A stretch of DNA of 64,000 bases from Microplitis mediator (taxonomy: Eukaryota > Arthropoda > Insecta > Hymenoptera > Braconidae). The DNA lies in assembly GCF_029852145.1 (NCBI RefSeq), contig NC_079978.1, forward strand, positions 1,426,001-1,490,000. Reading direction: 5' to 3'. The position numbers were made by a program, and so were the translations under genes. The first letter of the stretch is position 1. Every line of letters starts with the position of its first letter. Under the pieces are notes generated by a model. That model saw nothing but the letters and a program-made list of their open reading frames with translations. It was not told the DNA's origin and searched no databases. Positions 50,199 through 59,724 of this stretch are shown here, piece by piece.

Positions 50199-53100
50199 TT
50201 ACACTTGGCTAGGACCAGAATTTGATTCGGAATTTTGCAATTGATTAAGAAACTGTACATTGCTTGCCTTTATTCTTGGCCCAGAGGATACGATTGCTGG
50301 ACAAGGACTAATACAAGGTGTTGAGCAATGACTGTTACTTAAATCACACTGGTCTAATAGTTTCCATAATTCTTCTGGTGATGGTCCACCAGCAAAATTT
50401 TTAGCTAAAAAATTTATCAATTGACATATTGGCTCTTTAAAAAATATCAAAGGTAATTAAAATAAAACAATTACCTTGATGAGCTTCAAATGAAGGATCA
50501 AGAGCCGTTGTCAAATCCCACATTTGAATAGCCCCATTAGAATGTCCCGTAAATATAAATCTTCTAGGTCGTGATCCCATACGACTTGATCCCTCGCATT
50601 CGTGAACACAAAATGAGCTTATTGAACTTCCATCAACCGATTGAATTACACATACACGTTTCCCATTAGAAGCTAATCGTACATATAATTGATCAGTCTC
50701 TGGTACAACTTTTTGAACAAAAACTTGCTCATCGTCTTGTTCTCCAAATGGACCTACACACAATTAAATTATTATTTATTATAAATTTATTTAGTTAATT
50801 GTTGAATATAAAATAAAATACACACCAAAGTCATTACCAGCATCATTACTCAGCAACGAATCAACGGAATCTAATGAGACAATTTTGAAACTAGCTACTG
50901 GCGTAGAACCTGGTTGAGTAGATATCATACCACGAAATCGTGTCAACGCCCAACTTCTACCATGATTGTATTCTGAACAAACAGACACCAAGTATTTTTC
51001 TGACAGCCTCACCTGAGAGTCAAAGATTTATTTATTTTTTTATTGATAAATAATTATTTAGTATTCATTTAAAAATCATTAAATACTTTGGTAACACTGC
51101 TTTGATGTACAGTAAAGGTTTGGAATAACTGTGGACCATGTCCTACAGTCTCTGGATGTTGGACAATAATCCTTACGATTCCCGACTTTGTTCCATATGC
51201 AATCTCAATCCAATTTCCACACAGACCTGTAGAAAGGGACAGAATATCTTCCAATAAGATTATTATTACGTATGTTTTTTTTTTGTCAATTAAACAAATA
51301 AACAAATATATGTGTCGGACATGTTACATATTATGATTATTGTTAATATTATCATTATAATAAATACAATTAATATTTTAAATCATGCATGATACGTGAT
51401 TGCGTGTTTATTATTATCATTATTATTATTGATATAATATTTGATCTTGATGTTACCTTCCCTCTCAGATGAACATAAACTATTAAATGAGAAAAAGTAA
51501 ATGAGTTACTTTGGCAGTAATAAATATAGGGACCATCAACACGGTTTAGTACAACTGGATGCATAAAGGTAGCAGGGTTCCGGAGAGGAAAGGTATGCTA
51601 ATAATAAAATAATTAAAAAATAAAATATATAGTGATGTGAATAATGACTTATAAGATGTGTGATAAATATTAAATATATATTTATTTGAATAGTGTATAT
51701 ATTTTCATCTCAAACTGATTAACCCATACTTGCCTTGTGCTACATATCCAGTTGTACGGTACGAAATCATGTGGCAAAAACATTTAATAATGAGTTGATA
51801 AAATTTTATTAATTATTATTATTATTATTTTTTTCTCAACGACAAATATATTTTTTAATCGTAATTACTATTTATTATTAACTTTATAAATATTATTATT
51901 TAACATAAAATTAATTTTGAAACTGTAACTTACTTGTTTTTGGTGTAAGATAAACAGATATTGCTGTTATCGGATCAAGATTTGGATCTCTGTACAACTC
52001 TGTTACTAATAAATCATTGTCTTTCATTCTTAATGGAAATTTTTGCATATCTATGAAAAAAATAAATCCTTTCAATAATTGTAACTGTATAAAAAACTTG
52101 ATTAAGTTTACCGATGTAGTAAATTGATCCATTGTTACATCCAAGAAGTAGAAAAGAACCAGCGGTATCAAAAGATGAAATAGAAACAACATCTTGAATT
52201 TGCCAGTGCTGAGACATGGCGTGCCAAACTCCAATTTTACCCGTCGGTGATAATGCAACCAATTGACTGCCAATAAAAAATAAATATTCCACTCGTACAT
52301 TCAAATTAAATGTACCAATATTTGTTTTAATTCCATCTTCAGAAACACTCCACAAACGTATTTGACTACCGTAAGATATTGCAACCATTTTACCATCAGC
52401 AGCGCTGCCCATTTTAGCATTTATAGCAACCCGTTCAATTATTGACTCTACATGAGGACTTGTGAAAGCATGCTGCCATCCTGATGAATCTTTTAATCGG
52501 TAACACGTTATAAAGTGGGCGTACGCTATTACGATCCAATTGTGATGGGCTTTTATCATTTGGACTCTCAGAGGATCAACCCAGCCTGAAGCTTGATGAG
52601 GACCAAAAACAAGACCAACTTCATTTTTAAAATATTTGTTCATGTCAGCAGAACTGTTACGAACATGTCGAAGATCTAACGAAGGATTTCGCGAATGCTG
52701 CAAACCTCTCTGTGACAATCTGTAGTCCAGTGATGAATTTCTTGTATGACTTGTCCCAGGAGGCTTTTGATTTTGTTGCCCTAATAATTTTAATTACCCA
52801 ATTACAAAATAATTAATATTAAAAAATCATAAAGTTTTATTTTTACCATTTGCATTAGACGCTTGATTAGGAGTAGCTTGAGATGTACTAGCTTGTGAGG
52901 TTTCTGGGCGAGGAGTTACAGTCACTCTACCATGAACTCCAACATCTGTAGTACTAACAGTGACATTAGCTGGTTCTTGCAAGGGAATACCTAGACCATT
53001 GATAAATATAATATTTAACTTGTTGAAATGAATAAAAATGTTTATTAAAAAATTTAACTAACTCGGAGGCGGTAGATATCCGTAAAATAGTACATCACCA

Positions 53101-53484
53101 CAAGAGGAATGCGTCAGATCCTCACATAGCATCAGTCTTTTAATTAATGGTGTAATACCATAATATTCAGCCTCATGTCTCAGAGTCCTAATATCAATAC
53201 TTTTTAGATCAATGTCTCTAGTACGCAAGTAATTTAAAATAATTGAAAAAATTTGTGGATCTCTGTCAATAAACAAGGCACCAGTTTCATCACGACGACT
53301 GGCTATTCTATTACTCAGTAGTGCAGTAAAGAATGAATCAGGAATCCAAGTGAGAGTTTGACGGGAAGTTGAAAATCTATAGTATAAAAAAAAACATTAT
53401 TTGTTAAAAAATTATTTCATTAATAGTAATAATAAAATTTAAATACCTGGTGCCACCGACGTTTAAATGAATAATATCTCCCAT
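50199..53484 (-). CDS. KCTD3: BTB/POZ-WD40 protein of the KCTD3/SHKBP1 family
   Basis: Nine exons: 53484-53447, 53376-53063, 52990-52847, 52780-52112, 52050-51934, 51226-51087, 51012-50826, 50753-50475, 50404-50199; 697 residues (human SHKBP1 707, KCTD3 815). The T1-type BTB domain (about residues 3-105) includes LNVGGTRFSTSR and DETGALFIDRDP. It is followed by the conserved SCGDVLFYGYLPPP and a variable Ser/Thr linker. A WD40-like propeller comes next, with GKIGVWHAMSQHWQIQDVV, SFLLLGCNNGSIYYI and GSRPRRFIFTGHSNG. The C-terminus keeps GGPSPEELWKLLDQCDLS. The last acceptor was set at 50404, because the alternative (50434) would leave an intron of only about 40 bases. KCTD3 modulates HCN3 channels and SHKBP1 binds SH3KBP1 in mammals; which applies here is unknown. 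It is head to head with mRpS10. Confidence 0.92.
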
Positions 53485-54327
53485 AATTAGTGACGATGTA
53501 AGAGAAGATTTCATTTAAATTGTCAACAGTTGTGATGAGAAATAATGGAAATAATTTCTCGACACTGATGTAGCAGTAGCTGAGTGTCATCAGTAACGTC
53601 ATGAATAATGAATTATCATTAAGTTAATACACATGCGCGAATCAATGACAGCCCCCCAACCATAACACAGATTAACTTTCTTACTTACCAACTGTAGATC
53701 TCAAAAAAAAAAAATCAAGTAGACAGCGCCAAAACAAAAATAAATGTAAAATTTAAAAGGTAAATAATAAAATATTAATAATTAATAATAAATAATAAAA
53801 AGCACGTGTAACTGACGGAATAATCAATAAGTTATGGTAATTTGTTATAAATTACTATAATTGTCACGATAAATCGTAAATAAAACTAAAGATCGTGGGT
53901 ATTTCATCCAGAGGATTTAAAATTTCACAGTATATTTCAGAATGACAATGCAGCCAACCAGTTGGATATTACTTGAAATTTTATGAGTGTGAATGCAGCA
54001 GACATCAAAAAAATTTAAAATTATAAATAAATAGAGTAAATAATAAAAAAAAAAATTTACGAAAAATGCACTTATTAATTTTTAAATTTTTTGAATGCGC
54101 ATTTTTTCAAAATTTTATTTTATTAATTATTTACTCGATTTATTAATAATTTTAAATTTGTCCGACGTCTGCTACATTCACACTCATGAAATTTTATATC
54201 GCTTTAAATAATTCCTCTGTGATTTTTAACCTCTAATAACATCATTACTATTATTTTCTTAAATAAATTCAATTATTTAGTGTTGACAATTGAAATAAAT
54301 TACAATTTTAATTATTAAAAAACAAAA
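53485..54327. promoter_or_regulatory. Divergent KCTD3/mRpS10 intergenic region
   Basis: 843 bp between two outward-facing genes. It includes a partial NRF-1-like ACATGCGCG at 53631-53639 near the KCTD3 side and a complete 205-bp foldback element (53983-54187) near the mRpS10 side. The promoter assignment rests on gene orientation only. Confidence 0.4.
53983..54187. mobile_element. 205-bp foldback MITE (family 1, copy 1)
   Basis: Terminal inverted repeats ATGAGTGTGAATGCAGCAGA and, at the right, GTCTGCTACATTCACACTCAT. It is flanked by the 8-bp direct repeat gaaatttt (53975-53982 and 54188-54195). The interior is AT-rich, palindromic and non-coding. Its ends match the copy at 57647-57853. Confidence 0.85.
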
Positions 54328-55166
54328 ATGTTTTTAGTGAAGGTAATGACAAATTTTTTAGTATATCATAAATTTTATCACTTACTTAAGTTCATTGTTC
54401 GTTTATTCAGAATATTTTTCAACCACAAAATGTATCAGGATTACAAACAAGGACTCTTGTTCAACAGATGAGTTGTCAAAGATTTTTATCTGCTCTTGCG
54501 ACAAACGAAGCAGTAAATTTATTTATTGATTTATTTTTTTATAGTTTTTGTTTTTTCAAATAATTAAATGTGATTGTAATTCCAGCCGAGGCATGACAAA
54601 TTGTTTAAAAAAATCGAAGTTGAAGTACGAGGCAATGAACCGGCGGTTTTAAGAAGTTACGGGATATTTGTTAGCACTGCAGCAACACATTTAGGAATCA
54701 ATATGAGTAAAAAGTAAATTAATTTATTTTTATTAATTAATTGACAATTAAATAATTTAAATGATTTATTGTAGTTCACAGCCAAAAAGACCAATACATG
54801 AACGTTATACTATTTTAAAATCAGCATTTGTTCACAAAAAACATCGAGTGCAGTATGAACATCGAACATATTATCGGTATATGAATTTTGACAGACTCAC
54901 AGAATCAACAGCAGACACATTCTTGGAATATATACAAAGAAATTTACCCGAGGGAGTTGCTATGAAAGTCACCAAGGTCTAAATCTGTTATTTATCATTC
55001 TTTTTATTATTTTATTTAATATTTAAAATAATTTTCTTAACATTTTTCTTATTTTCTTAAATTTCAGACGGAAATCCAACCAGTTTTAGAATCCGTACGT
55101 GAACCTTTAATTCAAAGTACTGCGGCCACAAAAAAACCAGCTGAATTAACAGAAAAACTGTCGTGA
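54328..55166 (+). CDS. mRpS10: Mitochondrial ribosomal small-subunit protein uS10m (mRpS10)
   Basis: Five exons: 54328-54342, 54411-54512, 54586-54713, 54775-54976, 55068-55166; 181 residues, in the usual size range. The N-terminus (NIFQPQNVSGLQTRTLVQQM) is a plausible mitochondrial presequence. The S10 core is clear: VEVRGNEPAVLRSYGIFV, then KKHRVQYEHRTYYRYMNFDR and TADTFLEYIQRNLPEGVAMK, close to human MRPS10. It is a structural protein of the mitoribosome head. The first coding exon holds only five codons. Confidence 0.95.
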
Positions 55167-55265
55167 GACAATTAAATTTTTTATTATTGTTATTATTATT
55201 ATTTTTCAATAAGTAGGTAATATTTATCTTAAATAAAAAAAAAATGAATAAAATATTTTGACTGC

Positions 55266-55808
55266 CTAATTAATAGATTTGATCGTAATAATTTCACTTT
55301 TTTTCTTGCTCCGTCGATCGGTTTGCTGAGATGCTTCTGGAAATCCATTTTTTCTTCTGAATATCAGGGGTTCAGATTTTCTTTGTCTCATAATATTAAC
55401 AGTCTTTACAGGACTGTCTGTTGTGATTCTCCCTCGTAAATAATTATTACGGTCTTTCTCAGCACGGGCATTAGAATTTAATTGTCTATTATTAATTACT
55501 CTATTGACATTTATTTCTTCCGGGCTATTCTTTTTGCTCTTTCCCACTGTATTTTGAATAGTATCAACACGTGGTGCTGTCTTCCGATGATTTCTTATCA
55601 ACTCAACACTTGATACACAACTACGGAGAACATAATCATTACCTAGATTTATAAATATAATTTTTATTTATTAAACTATCAATTATTAACAGCGCTGATG
55701 ATAATTATTTATGTTATACTTACCAGCAGCAGACCAAGTATTTTGTCCATTGATACTATTTATTACTAAAAGCACAAAGAGATTTAATAGAATAATATTA
55801 ATTTTCAT
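55266..55808 (-). CDS. Unrecognised small secreted basic protein
   Basis: Two exons, 55808-55724 and 55642-55266, joined in phase 1 by a GT-AG intron; 153 residues. The start is chosen because the N-terminus from MKINIILLNLFVLLVINS is a clear signal peptide, cleaved probably near NGQ; an in-frame upstream ATG at 55949 would bury it. The mature part (about 130 residues) is rich in Arg, Lys and Asn with one Cys (RSC). It has several basic pairs (RRK, RRSKKK) that could be processing sites. I recognise no family. It could be a lineage-specific secreted factor. It sits tail to tail with mRpS10 (about 100 bp) and upstream-in-tandem of nothing obvious. Confidence 0.6.
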
Positions 55809-56398
55809 GATTAAAAAATGTATGTTCGAGTAAGGAGTAAACAATAACAGAGACGACAGCGAGAGTTGTATTGCAAATAACGCAGAGTCAGAGAAACTAA
55901 TGAAGACTGTAGAGTTTGAAGGTTTTGTACACTCTTGACGATCTGTCAATCACTTTAAATTGACGGGAATATATAAAAATCACCAAGGCATAAAATAATA
56001 ATATTTTATTGTCATTTTAAATAAAGAAAAATAAACAACAGAGAGCTAATAATTATAATACAACACATTAAATTTAGCTTAGTGGTTTTAATGTTGTTCT
56101 CATGAGAATATTTGGCAACTGATCAAGTTTGAGATTGGGTTCGATCCTCGAAAAACAATAAATCATAACGGAACCACCACCTTGGTCACAACCGGTTTTC
56201 CATCACTGAATTAGTAGCCAAATAAAATCATATATATATACATGAACATCTTTTTTACCAATACCAATACCAATACGGCCAAGGAGCCGTGCAAATTTAA
56301 AGAGATTCGTCAGCAAGATTGAGACGTCTGCACCTCTCACTTTTATATTATATGCTGTATTATTGTCTTGGATCTCTCGATAGATTCACTGACTTTAC
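55809..56398. other. Intergenic region between the small secreted gene and GNBP
   Basis: Promoter side of the secreted-protein gene and 3' flank of the GNBP-like gene. A tRNA-like A-box/B-box pair occurs at 56075-56147; otherwise AT-rich and non-coding. Confidence 0.5.
56075..56147 (+). other. tRNA-like sequence (decayed tRNA or SINE head)
   Basis: A perfect polymerase III A-box, TAGCTTAGTGG (56075-56085), is followed 52 bases later by a perfect B-box, GGTTCGATCC (56138-56147). Between them CTCATGA resembles a Met (CAT) anticodon loop. The acceptor and anticodon stems pair poorly and there are extra bases before the T arm, so this is not a functional tRNA by eye. A tRNA pseudogene or a tRNA-derived SINE fits better. 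Confidence 0.45.
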
Positions 56399-58343
56399 TC
56401 ACACTGACCAAACTTTTATGTAGTCGACCTCGAAAGCTGTTTTCCGAGCGTTTTCGCGCTTCCAGCTCGGCAGCCACTGATCCTTGGCTTGCCAAAAACG
56501 GAGCATTGCCTATGTGTTACAAAAAAAAAATAACAATAATAGTAATAATCGAGATTTTATCGTTAAACATATCAAGCTAAATGATTAAACATTATATTTG
56601 TTTTTTGTGAGTTAAAAATCTAATGACCTTGGCGCCGACGTTTTTCCAAGGCTTCTCATAATTACCGGTGCGTGTTCCATCTGGAAAGACTCTTATACCA
56701 CCTACACCTACACCCAACATCAAATAAAACTAAAAAAACAGATGAAAAAAATACATTAATCTTGTCATTAAATGAATTTTAAGTAATTTATACAACAGCT
56801 ATAAAAATATATTTTTTACTTCTAAATCGTACGGTGCCATGCGATTTTGATCTTCAGATTGTCGAGAACTACGTAGTTGTCCGACAAGTTCTCCATCAAC
56901 TTTAAAAATAAAACCATCGGGATTCCAAATAGTTGTGTAGGTATGAAAACCACGAGTCCATGGTCCAGAGTTACTTCTCTTTGTTACCTTTTCTTCAGTT
57001 ACGTTTCCCGATGTCCCCAGTGGACCTGTTCGGAGACCAAATTCAAGAATATTCGAACTGTAATCTTCCAAAGAACCATCATTTTTAATCAGTCCTTCAT
57101 TGCCTCGAGCCATTCCCAAAATAATACGTCCACTTGCATATCCAACTCCACTGGTTGTATACTTTGGAGCAAGCCACATTTCTTTATAAAAATAATATTT
57201 TTAAATTATAATTAAAAAAAAATAGAATAAAATGAAAAAATTTTATGATCCTGAAGTTTGCAGACATTTAAAAATTTTTGAATTTTCGTATTTAAATAAA
57301 TCAATTGTAAAAAAATAAAATAAAAATATGCACATGTAGAAAATTTCAAAAACTACCGGTGCAATTTTTTCAAATTTTTTTTTTTTATCTTCTATCGTCT
57401 AAAAAAAAAATCCAAAAATTATTAGACGTCTGTTAACTTCAGTATCATAAAATTTTACCGGGATAAATCCAATCTCCTTCAGGGAACTTTGCCCGTATTT
57501 CTATTTTTCCATATCGAAATGAAAAACTATCTTTAGTAGTCAATCGTCTTGACAAAACTGGTGGCAAAATATGAAATCCTGTTGCCTGACGGCTACATTC
57601 TCCTGGTAATATTCCTGTGCAACTATTTATAAAAATAAAAATAATTATGAGTGTGAATGTAGCAGACATCAGACAAATTTTTAATTTAAAATAAATGGAG
57701 TAAATAACTAACAAAATTCAGTTTTAAAAAAATGTGCATTTAAAAAATTTAAAAATTAGTAAGCGCATTTTTTACAAATATTATTTTTTAAATTATTTAC
57801 TCCATGTATTTATATTTTTAAATTTGTCTGATGTCTGCTACATTCACACTCATAAATAATTACTATTTTTTAAGTAATTATGATTTAAAATAAAATTACT
57901 CTGCAAGTTGAAGTCTTCCAAAATATGTTATATTTTCTCCATAAGAATCTTCCAATAGACTCGGTATTATTTTTAGAAAACCATTTTCAACTCTCAATCC
58001 TTTTTCCAATTTATGATAAACACAAAATTCATAATCCTGTAAATAAAATCATATGTATATTAATTAATTGAAATAAATAAAATATAAAAATAAATTATAT
58101 TACCGGATCTAAAGGAATTTTAATTTCTTTTTTCCATAATGAAGAATTTAAATATATATAATTATCTTCTTCAGCATAATACTCATCGACTGCAATCCGA
58201 TTAAAATTTTCTTCTAATATCAATTCATTTTTGCATTTAACTTTTATTCCATTTACGGTTGTCGAACTGTCATCACATTTAGCTAAAGTATCTCCGCAAA
58301 ATATAACTAATAAATTAACTATTATATATTTTTTATACTCCAT
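56399..58343 (-). CDS. GNBP: GNBP-like beta-1,3-glucan recognition protein, catalytically dead GH16 domain
   Basis: Six exons: 58343-58104, 58036-57900, 57622-57459, 57181-56820, 56729-56628, 56509-56399; 371 residues with matching phases. A signal peptide (about 1-21) is followed almost directly by the GH16-like region. Family landmarks are strong: KIPLDPDYEFCVYHKLEKG, FHILPPVLSRRLTTKDSFSF, RYGKIEIRAKFPEGDWIYPE, FYLMLGVGVGG, FWQAKDQWLPSWKRENARKT and a C-terminal VDYIKVWSV. Active GH16 members have GEIDIxE after the WPxxWLxP strand; here the same place reads SGRIILGMARGN, so both catalytic Glu residues are absent, as in GNBP receptors. GNBPs bind glucans in haemolymph and trigger Toll or prophenoloxidase cascades. 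Unlike usual GNBPs, I see no N-terminal CBM39 glucan-binding domain. Two foldback elements lie in its introns. Confidence 0.9.
57245..57448. mobile_element. 204-bp foldback MITE (family 2, copy 2) at the donor of GNBP exon 3
   Basis: Ends ATGATCCTGAAGTTTGCAGA and, inverted, ATGATACTGAAGTTAACAGA. The 8-bp direct repeat aaaatttt flanks it (57237-57244, 57449-57456). It has the same length and termini as the MED6-intron copy. On the minus strand the intron begins GTA at 57458-57456, so the duplication starts within the donor. Confidence 0.8.
57647..57853. mobile_element. 207-bp foldback MITE (family 1, copy 2) in GNBP intron 2
   Basis: Termini ATGAGTGTGAATGTAGCAGA and GCTACATTCACACTCAT, flanked by the 8-bp direct repeat aaataatt (57639-57646, 57854-57861). 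The internal sequence is palindromic, with matching GGAGTAAATAA and TTATTTACTCC. The copy lies between GNBP exons 2 and 3. Confidence 0.85.
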
Positions 58344-58660
58344 TATATGTTCTTAATTAATATGCTAATGAGTGCGTAATAATATAAATTGAGATCATGA
58401 TTTAGTTCAACATCTGGGATTTTCCCTGATAAAAACCCCACTTTGTTGTTAAATATTTATCATATTTATTTTTTTAAAAATAAAAAAATTTTTTTACGCG
58501 CTAATAATTTTAAAATAAAAATAAAAAGCGCATGCGCGTAGTTATCGGCGGTAGAAAAATCAGCTGATTAATGTTCGAATCACAAGTTTATGTACAAGTT
58601 TCATTAAAAATTTTTAAGTATTTAATTTGTTTGATCGATAAATATAAAATTAGATCAATA
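58344..58660. promoter_or_regulatory. Divergent GNBP/frataxin promoter with perfect NRF-1-type palindrome
   Basis: About 320 bp separate two outward-facing starts. GCGCATGCGC at 58528-58537 is the palindromic core of the NRF-1/Ewg site, which in animals controls many nuclear genes for mitochondrial proteins. That fits frataxin. It lies about 40 bases before the first in-frame ATG at 58571. Confidence 0.55.
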
Positions 58661-59420
58661 ATGTTGTCAACAGTAACGAGAATCAGTCAAGGAAAAAAAT
58701 TTTCTTACTCAGTACTTGCTATCATTAAAAATAATCATATTAATAATAAACGTGAATATTTATATCAAAGATTATCAAGAGGTTATAGTGCATTAAATTA
58801 TAAAAAATATTTGAATAATTACAATACTGAGTACTTGTCTCACGCACCAACAACGACAACAACAACATTAATTAATTTTTATTCTGATAATCCATCAAAT
58901 TTATCTGGATCGTAAGTACCTTGATGATTATCATAAATTTATCAATCAATTTTAATAAAAAAATTCAATTTTTTACAGAGAATTAGATTCTGTTCAATTT
59001 GAAAAAATATCTGATGACACACTTGAGTCATTGACGGAATATTTTGATGAATTAATTGAGCAAGCGACACATCTAGATGATGCTGATGTATCCTATGGGG
59101 TAATTTATTTGTTATCAATCATAATATTTATTGATTAATTAATTAAGTTGATCAAAACATTGCAGGACGGTGTGTTGACAGTTAAATTTGGTAATAAATA
59201 CGGCACGTACGTGATAAATCGTCAGTCACCGAATAAACAGATCTGGTTATCATCGCCAACGTCTGGACCTAAACGGTATGACTTTATTGATGGTACATGG
59301 ATTTATAAACACGATGGAAAACCCCTTCACGAGCTTCTTGATAATGAAATCCCATCAATCGTTAATAATACCACGTCGTTTAATGACAAATGTTCATACT
59401 CCAGAAAACATATTAAATAA
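58661..59420 (+). CDS. FXN: Frataxin, mitochondrial
   Basis: Three exons, 58661-58911, 58979-59099 and 59166-59420; 208 residues from the ATG at 58661 (238 if the in-frame ATG at 58571 is used). Human frataxin has 210. The first 85 residues are basic and hydroxyl-rich, as expected of a mitochondrial targeting region. The mature fold starts with the acidic helix (FEKISDDTLESLTEYFDELI). It continues with DADVSYGDGVLTVKFG and the diagnostic strands YVINRQSPNKQIWLSSP and TSGPKRYDF, including the conserved Trp. Frataxin acts in the matrix with NFS1-ISCU to speed iron-sulfur cluster assembly. The start at 58661 is preferred because it gives the normal length, but the upstream one is possible. Confidence 0.96.
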
Positions 59421-59724
59421 ATTGCTAATTAATTAAATTTTTTTATTTATTAATTATTATTTATATAGTAAAAATTAATTATGAGGATATACAATTATCC
59501 CTTTACAACCCCTTATTTATTTTGTAAGACGAATTTGGGACAATAAAATTGATTGATATACTTTATGATAATAATAAAAATCTGTGGATAAAAGATGAAA
59601 TAATTTTCCACACGCTAGTCGTAAGAATTGACTAGGGGAAGAAGAATCTTTTCATTTTTTGCGAACAATAAATATGATTAGGTTTTGTGAAAAATCTTTA
59701 GACTTAATTTTATTTTGATAGATT
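59421..59724. other. Short intergenic region frataxin/KIAA0825
   Basis: 304 bp of AT-rich sequence with the frataxin 3' end and the start region of the next gene. No further exon could be placed, although a TTGATAG just before 59721 resembles a 3' splice site, so a non-coding 5' exon is possible. Confidence 0.4.

Noticed and set aside
50405..50474. Acceptor at 50434 for the last KCTD3-like exon
   Set aside because: It would make a 40-base intron, below the normal insect minimum. The acceptor at 50404 has a T tract, gives a 70-base intron and keeps the frame.
56075..56147. Functional tRNA-Met
   Set aside because: A and B boxes are good but the acceptor and anticodon stems do not pair and extra bases precede the T arm; kept only as a tRNA-like element.
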